From the NCBI GenBank assembly GCA_024235095.1, contig JACKNC010000003.1:124001-188000 (forward strand): a stretch of 64,000 bases of DNA, given 5' to 3'. Below the pieces are notes generated by a model, which did no database searches, was not told the origin of the DNA, and saw only the letters and a program-made list of their open reading frames with translations. The position numbers were made by a program, and so were the translations under genes. Origin of the DNA: Gammaproteobacteria bacterium (GTDB lineage: Bacteria; Pseudomonadota; Gammaproteobacteria; Competibacterales; Competibacteraceae). This document shows positions 16,546 through 25,500 of this stretch, piece by piece (the first letter of the stretch is position 1; each line of letters starts with the position of its first letter).

Positions 16546-19500
16546 CGAGGTCTCTGATCATTAGTCTTGTCAAGGTTTCCGCCAAATGATCAATATGGGG
16601 CGGGTTCATCATCTGCAGGTGATCGCCGGAAATCTCCAGCACTTGTATGGGATGCTCACAGAGCGTAGTCCAGCCCAGGGCGGGATCGGCCAGCGATTCG
16701 CCGCTTTCATGCTCCAGGAACTCCTCGGGAAATCCGCCCTCGCTCCGCACCAGGGTCAAAACACCCATATAGCGTTGCGGTTGATAGTCGGCCATCGCCT
16801 TGAAATTGGTCTTGAACACCCGCAATATCCCGTCTATGGATACGCCATCGGCGATCAGTCGCCGCTCCCGGAGTCGTTCCATCACCCGCTCCAACCGTTC
16901 TCGAAGCGGACGCTCACACAATGCCGCATAGGATTCAAGATGCGGCTCATACAAAGCGTAAAGCGCGCGAACGATGGAATCCAGGGCGATGTCGTCGATC
17001 TGGAAGGCTTCCAGACGGGAGCGCACCACAACGGTGTCGAGCAGAACCAGCAAACCCACCCTCTCGCCCGCTTGCATTAACTGTCGGGCCATCTCGTAAG
17101 CGACATAACCACCGTAGGAGTGGCCCACAATCTGGTAGGGACCCTGTGGTTGAGTGTGGCGCACTGAACGCAGATAGTAAGCGGCCTGATCCTCGATGCG
17201 CTCCAGCGGCAACCCGCCGTCCAGACCGGGCGCCTGGAAGGTGTAAAGTCCTCTTGCAGGCCCAAGACGCTCGGCCAGCGCGTTCAGATAATAGGGCGCA
17301 GCCAGAACCCCAGGCACGATGAACAGCGGTGTTTCCGGTCCGCTCCGCAGCGTGATCATGGCGTCGGCAGCCGGGGCTACGATTGGCGCAGTGCGCTCCA
17401 CCAAGGCGGCGATTTCCGCGACGGTGGGATTACGGAACAGTTGCGCGACTTCCAGTTCCGCACCCAGTCCCTGGCGCAGTCGATTATGCAATTGCACCAT
17501 CGCCAGCGAACTGCCGCCCAGGGCAAAGAAACTGTCTTCACGGTTGACCTGTTCCGCGCCGGTCAATTCGGCGAAAATCGCCGCCACTTTTTTCTCCAGG
17601 ACCGATTCCGGGGCATTCCCGGCGCGGCGGGCCGACGGATCAGCGTATTCCGCCAGGGCGTTGCGATCCACTTTGCCATTGGCGGTCAGCGGCAAGGCCG
17701 ACAGCAAAACCATTTCCGTGGGTACGAGCGCGGTTGGCAGTTGTTCGCGCAGGAAAGCGGTCAATGCTTCCACGGTTAGCGGCGGTGCGGCTTCCGGCGC
17801 GCGGGCTAGGAAGACCTCCAAACCCAGCGCATCGGCGATGCCGCCTTCAACCGCGAAGGCTTCGCTCTGCTCAAAACCGGTTTCCGCCAGCGCGTCCAGC
17901 CAGCCTTGACGCGAGAGCAACGGATGACGCCGCCGCCGCTGGCGGTCTTCAAAGCGGTCAAAACCCTGTTGCAAACCCATGCTCAGGTCATACCAGGGAT
18001 GGAAGCGGGTTTCTTCCACCAGCAACAAGGCGCCGCCGGGCGCCAGTAGTTGCCGAAGATGACGCAGGCTTTCGGCGATATCGCGAGTCGCGTGGATCAC
18101 GCTGCCCGCAATGGCCAGATCGAAGCCATGCCGGGTCATCCCCTGGTCTTCCGGCGGCTTTTCCAAATCGAGCAGGGCAAAGCGCATAAAACGGCAATCG
18201 GCGAACGCCTGACGGCCCGCTTCCAGGAAATAGCGGCTGATGTCGGTAAAGATGTATTCAACCGTTTCCGGCGACAGGCGATCCAGCACGGCCCGAGTCG
18301 TCGCGCCTAGACCCGCGCCCACTTCAAGAATCCGCAAGCGGGGGTGCTCATTGGCCAGCGCAGCGACGATGTCGCCTACGACCGGCAGAGTGAACTGGAA
18401 CAGCGTGTCGTAGATGCCCGGCGTTTCTCGGGCGGTGTAAATCGCGGCGGAGTGCTGGCGTCCGGTCAGCAAATCCGGCAACGCGGCGACCACTTGTTCG
18501 AGCAGGGCAAAATCGTCTTGACCGAAGCCGAAGCGATCCATAGCGCGGACCTCATCTAGCGTCGGCGCGGATTCCGGCCAAGCGGCTACGCGGTGGAAGC
18601 CGTCGCCGGTTGCTTCCAGTTGACCGTGGGCGGTCAACGCTTCCAACGCCCGTTGCAGCCAATGCTGATAGCGCGGCTCCATATCGCACTCTTGCAACAC
18701 TTCGTCAGGACGCGCGATTCGACCTGTTTCCCGGAAAGCGCCCAGGCGTTGCAAAGCGGAACTGACGGCGTCACGATAGAACTGCTCCAATCGGTCGCGT
18801 ACTAATGCGAAATCAGCGGTCTCGAACGCCTGAGCGACCATTTGGGCGCGGTCGTGACCGGCATCTCGCATCGCCGCCCACGGGAGCGGCGGATCGACTG
18901 AGGCGGCGTCCGCGACTTCGGGAACGACAAAAGCCGCTAACCGCCGGTCGCCGCGCGCTTCTCCCAGCACCGTGGCTGCCGCCTGCCGCACCCCCGGATG
19001 ACGGTCCAGCGTAGCTTCGATTTCGCCCAGTTCAATCCGGTGACCGCCAACCTTGACCTGAAAGTCTTCGCGCCCGAGAAACTCAATGTCACCGCCGGGG
19101 AGATAGCGCCCCAGATCGCCGGTAGCGTAAAAACGTTCGCCGGTTTCCGGATGCTGGATAAAGCGCCGCGCGGTTTGCTCGGGATCGCGCCAGTAACCTC
19201 GGGCTAACCCGATGCCACCGATATAAAGTTCGCCGGTGACCCATACCGGACAGGGTTCCAGCCGATCGTTGAGCACATGGAATGATTGATTCTCCAGCGG
19301 TCGGCCATAGGGGATGCTGCGCCACTGCGGGTCTACCGTTTCGATGGGATGATGAATCGACCAGATCGCCGCTTCGGTCGCGCCGCCCAAGCTGATGGTG
19401 TGGGCTTGGGGCGCCAAGGCTTGAATTCGCGCGGGCAAACCCAGGGGAATCCAGTCGCCGGACAACAGCACCAGGCGCAGGCGCTCGCCCAGCGGTTGCC

Positions 19501-22500
19501 CGTACTCGCAAAGCATGGCCATCAGCGCCGGCACCGTGTTCCACAAGGTGACGCCTTCATCGACGATCAGTTGTCGCCAGCGCTGCGGGTCGCGGGCGGC
19601 GTCTGCGCCAGGGAAGATCAACGCGCCGCCCGCCCCCAGTACGCCGAACACGTCGTACACCGACAGATCGAAGCTGAGCGAAGACAGGGCCAAGACCCGA
19701 TCTTCGGCGCTCACCTTGAACCGCTGGTTGATGTCCAACACGGTGTTTAAGACCGCGCGATGCTCCATCATCACGCCCTTGGGCTGACCAGTGGAACCGG
19801 AGGTATAAATTACATAAGCCAGATCGTCGGGCGTTGCGTCGCACATTGGCAATGGCGCGGGCGGCTGATCGTCCACGATCAGCGGCTCGACTTCATCCGG
19901 CCAGTCCAGACGCAACGCCGGGTCGGTTAGAGCGATGCGGACTTCACCGTGGGCCAGCAGATAACGGCGGCGTTCCTCCGGCAGGGCGGCGTCAATGGGC
20001 AGATAAGCCGCACCCGAAGCCAGAATACCCAGCACCGCCGCCACTTGCCGCCAGCCTTTGGGCATCACCGCCGCCACCAGTTCACCGGGCTGCACTCCGC
20101 GAGTTTGCAGGGCTACGGCTACGCCGCCAGCGCGACCCAATAGCTCGGCATAGTTCAGGCGGCGGTCGCCGTCGACCAGCGCTTCCCGTTCACCGTAAGC
20201 CAGCGCTTGGGCCACAAAAGGACTGTGCAGCAACCCTTCCGGGATAGGCACAGTGGTTTGATTAGCCTGTTGGCGCTCGGCGAATTCCACGGCAGGCAAC
20301 CAATAGGCGATGGGCGCATTCCAGGCGGCTTCGTCGCGGGCCAGTTCCCGCAACAGTCCGCAATAGGCGTCGAACATCCGGCTGGCTACGCCCGGCGCAA
20401 ATACCGCTTCCACCACGTCCCAAGTGAACAGCAAACCGACGTCCTGTTCCGAAACCTGATGATCGATCAACACTTGCGGGGTTTGCGCGACGCTGTACAC
20501 CATTTCGCCTAGTCCTTCCCAGGCGGAATCGCCAGGTTGACCGGCGTCCAAACCCAGGGCGCTGGTGAAAACCACTGGCACCGCCGAAACCTGCCCGCCC
20601 TGCCGCCGGGCCTGTTCGCGCATCACCTGGACGCCGCTGAACGCGCCGTGATCCAGGTCCGCAGCCAAGCGTTTCTGCAAAGTACGCGCGCGCTCAGCGA
20701 AATTCGGCGCGGACCCATCAAACTCCAAGAGAATGGTTGAGGTGAAATCGCCGATAATCTGCATGATTTCAGGATGCAGCGCCGGGCGATTGAACAGGGT
20801 CAGGGTAATGCAGAATCGAGGGTGGCGACTCCAGGCGGCCAGCACATCGGCGTAGGCGGCGCACAGCAGACCGGACGGAGTCAGTCCCAACTGCTGGGCG
20901 CGCGCGCGCAAAGCAGACCACTCGGCCTGATCCAGCCGCTGTAAGCGGCGGACAAAATGCGGGTGCGTCAGGCTGGCCGGATCGCGCAGCAACGGCAATT
21001 CCGGTCCGCCGGGTAGATCGGGTAGTCGCTCCAGCCAGTAATGTTCGGCCCGGTGGTAACTCTCACTCTCGCGTTGAGCCACTTCTGCCAGCACCACATC
21101 GCGGAAGGACAATTCCAACGGCGGCAGTTCCAGCGCTGGATCAGCGGCGAGCCGCACCCATTCCTCGCGCAACTGGAAAATGCTGGCGGCGTCCAGCACC
21201 AGCAGATCGAAGCCCAGATGCAGACGGGTGCGATGCTCATCGATATGGGTCGCCCGGATGTCGAACAGCGGCCATTGGGTAGCGTCGAAAACCCGATGCG
21301 ACAACCCGCCACGCAAGCGGGTTAACTGCGTCTCCCGTTCGGCCTCGGGTAGGTCACGTAAATCCAGCACCGGAATTTCATAAAGCGGAACCTGCGTCAG
21401 AATGCGTTGCTGCCCGTCCCCGGCGACTACTGCCCGCAGCATATCGTGCCGCGCCACCAGCCGCCGCCAGGAATCCTGGAACTGTTCGAGCGGTAGATCA
21501 TAGCCATCCATCTCGGTGTAGAGGTGGCAACCGATGCCGCCCAACTCCATCCCCGGTCCCCGGCCTACCCAGTAGGCTTGCTGAATATCGGTCAGCGGGA
21601 AGGGTTCGTAACGATGCGCTGGGTCCGGCTGAATCAATTCAGCGGGCGCGGCAACCGGCGCGGTTAGGTCTAGGTTGGCCAACAGCAGATCGGCCAGTTG
21701 TCCGACGCTGGCCCCTTCCAGAATGGCGCGCACCGGTAATTCGATGCCAAGCGCGGTCTTGACCCGGTTTTTCAGCTCCACCGCCATCAACGAATCGAAG
21801 CCCAGTTCCGGCAGCGGCGTCTCCAATTTCGGTGGACGACTCAAGCCAATCACTTCCGCGACCCGCGTTGCCAGGAAGGTTTGCAGCAGGCTCAGCCGTT
21901 CTGTCGCATCCGCCTGGCGCAACCGGGTTGGCAGGTCGGTGGTAACGACGGGCGCTTGCTCCGCCACGGCGGTTGACTGAATCGCCACGGTTTTTTCAAA
22001 GCCGGCGAAAAAGGGTGGATGGGCCGATTCTGGGAACTGCGCCAGCAATTGCGGCCAGTTCACTTCGGGCAACACGACGGCTTGCGCCGGTTGTTCAGTC
22101 AACGCCCATTCGAAAATCGCTAATCCCTGTTCCGGCATCATCGCGCCGATGCCGATGCGCTGCATCTGCCTTTCCACCCCGCGCCGCGCCGCCGCGCCGA
22201 TGTCTCGCCACGCACCCCAGTCCAGACTGATCGCCGGTTGCCCTTGCGCCTGGCGGGCCTGGGCGAAAGCGTCCAGCCAAGCGCTGGCGGCGGCATGATT
22301 GGCCTGCCCCGTTGAACCGAGTACGCCAGCCATCGAAGCGAACAGCACGAAGAAATCCACAGGATGATCCAAGGCCAACCGATGCAAATGCCATGCGCCA
22401 TCGATCTTGGCCGCCATAACTCGCTCGAAATGCGCCCAGTCCTGATCGCGCAACGCCGCATCGTCCAAAGCGCCCGCAGCGTGAATGATTCCGGCCAACG

Positions 22501-25500
22501 GCAGCCAGTCCTGTTGCAATTCGGCAAACAGCGCTTCCATCGCCGAACCATCAGCCACATCGACCTGGGGCGTCCACACGTGTGCTCCCGCTTGTTCCAG
22601 CCGAGTGATCGTTTGCCGGGCGGCTTCATCCGGGGCGCTGCGTCCTACCAGCGCCAGTGTGCGAGCGCCCTGCGCGACCAGCCAGTCCGCGACCGCCAAA
22701 CCCAGACCACCCAAACCGCCGGTGATCAGATAAGTCGCATCAGGGCGAATTTCCGGCGTAGTGAGTGATTGCTCCCGGTTTGTCCGACGACCTAATCGAG
22801 CCACGCGGCGACCAGTTGGCGAAAGCGCTACCTGATCTTCACCACTGCCAGCCCAAATCTCGGCGAACAAGGCGTCGACCAGAACAGTCTCCCCCTTTAA
22901 TAAAGGGGGGTTAGGGGGGATTTGCGTCGCACTGTCCGTGAGGAATCCCCCCCGACCCCCCTTTTCCAAAGGGGGGAGATAGGAGGTGGCGTCTTCCAAA
23001 GGGGGGAGATGGGAGGTGGCGTCTTCCAAAGGGGGGAGATGAGAGGTGGCGTCTTCCAAAGGGGGGAGATGAGAGGCGGCGTCCAGGTCAATCCGGGTGC
23101 AGCGCAGCTCGGGATGCTCCAACGCAATCGTGCGCCCCAGTCCCCACAGGGAAGCCGGTGCAACCGTCATCGGCGATCCCTCTGCAAATTGCGCAACCCC
23201 CGGAGTCACCAGCCATAACCGGGCCGGTTCCGATCGGTCGAGCAAACCTTGCGCCAGACGCAGAGCGGAAGCGCACAGCCGACGCTGCTCATCCAGCCGA
23301 GAGCCGGTGGCAGGCTCAGGAACTGGAGTATCCAGGGCGCGGAGATGAATCACACCGCGCCAGTTCCGGGAAACCAGCGTTTCGTCGAGAATTTCATCCT
23401 CTTCCTCCGCCAGCAGTCGGCAATGCGCGCCCTGCGTCTCCAGACGGTCGGCCAATGCCTCGCCCACTCCGCTTCGATCAGTGAGCAGAAGCCAATCGCC
23501 TGCGTCAGTACCCTTCGCTGCTGGCGCTTCGGCCAGAATCAATTCACCGCCGGGTAATGCCGCAGCCTGGGCAAAACCACAGGTGGGCAACAAATCCAGC
23601 CAGCCCTGGCGATCCAGCAGCGGATGATCGGGCCGCAAATCCGTGTCGGTAAAGCGCCACCAGCCTTCGGTCAAGCCGAACACCAGATCGACCCAGCGCC
23701 GCCGGGCAGTGCTTTCCAGCAACAGCAATTGCCCGCCGGGCGCCAGCAGGTTGAGAATGTGACTCAGACTTTGCCGCAAATCGCGGGTGGCGTGCAGGAC
23801 ATTCGCGGCCAGGATCAGGTCGTAACGCGCGCTGGCGAAACCTTGCGCGGTGGGTTCCTGTTCGATATCCAGGGTGTGGAAGGTCATGAACGGGAACGCT
23901 GCAAAGGCGGTTGCAGCCTGGGTTGTGAACCAGGACGAGACATCGGTGAATACATACTCCGCAGCGTTCGGGAGCAGACTTGGCAATACTGCCTGAGTCG
24001 TCCCGCCGGTGCCCGCGCCGATCTCCAATACGCGCAGACAGCGCCCCGAAGGTTGCTGCACCGCCATTGCCGCTACCGCATCCGCCAGCAGGTGGTTGAC
24101 CACTCGCGCATAAGGCGATTCGCCATAGAGTTCACCGGCGCTTGAATGCTCCCCAAACAGCAGCGACAAGGCATCAACCTCACCGCGCAGCACTGCCGCC
24201 AGTTGCGCCCCGCATCGACGCAATAATCCCAATTCAGCGGCGCAGGCCGGGAATCGCTCCAGCAACGCCGCGCATTCGGCATCAAAATCCCCCCTTTTCC
24301 AAAGGGGGGTGAGGGGGGATTTCGCATCAGCGGGTTGCATCATTTGCACGACCCGCCACAAGGCATGATCGCGTTCCAACAATCCCTCCTCGGCCAGCAT
24401 ATCCAGCAAGCGCTCAAACAACCGCCAGTGAATATCGGCAATCTCAAGTTCTTCAGCCAAACCGTTGACGGTGAAGCGCTGGCCCGGACTGAAATCAGCC
24501 CCCAATTCAGCGAACGCCGCCAGGATATAGGCGATGCTCAACCGATCCAGCGCGGGTTCGAGTTCGGCGTAAACCGCCAAGCCCTGCTCTTGAGCTAACG
24601 TCTCCGCCAGCGGCGTCAACCGGTCGATCTGGGTTTTGATCGACGGGAGAAAATCCGGGCCGGGCAACCCTTCTAGCAAAGGCGCGGTGGGCCAGTGAAT
24701 CTCATAAAGCCAGTCCCGAGGCAAATGCCGGGCGGCGCTCAACAACTTTGCCTGGGTCACGCGCGCCAAGATCAAACCCTCAACCCGCGCCAATTCCTCA
24801 CCCTGTTCGTCCAGCAAGGTGACCCCGCCCTGCACCGTATCGCCATCGGCTTTGGCTTGGGCCAGGCACCAGCAACGCTCCAAGGCGGGCCGGTTCAGTC
24901 GATAGCGTTCGATGCGCATCGGTAACCAAGCCGTCCCCTCCGGTGTCACCGGCAACGCCGCCGCTAACACTTGCAAAGCGGCGTCCAGCAACGCCGGATG
25001 CAGTTGATAGGCGCTCAAATCCGTGTGGAGCGCAGGAGGCGCCGCGACTTCGGCCAGCGCCGCGCCAGCGCCGCGCCACAGGCGGAGAACACCCCGGAAA
25101 CTTGGGCCGTAGTCCAGGTTGCGCTGCTGGAATCCGGCGTAGAAATCGGCAACCGGCGCTTGCGTCCACTGCTGGCGCAGCGACTCCAGATCAACCGGCG
25201 TAGCGGACGGCAAAGCGCCCATTCGCCGCAAACGCCCGGAAACCAGTTTCACCGGCGCAGCTTCATCGGCACAATGAAAGATGTGAATCGCCAACGTCTC
25301 GTCAGGACTGGGAATAGCTAACAGTTGTATCCACGCCCCGGAGTTTTCATCCAGACGCAGCGGGGCCAGCAAATCCAGGTCTTCGACCTGAATAGTCCCA
25401 ATCCCCCCCTTTGTCAAAGGGGGGTGAGGGGGGATTTCGACCGTTCCAGGCAACAACTCATGGCCAGCGGCCAGGGCCATCTCCAGGAATCCAGCGGCTG

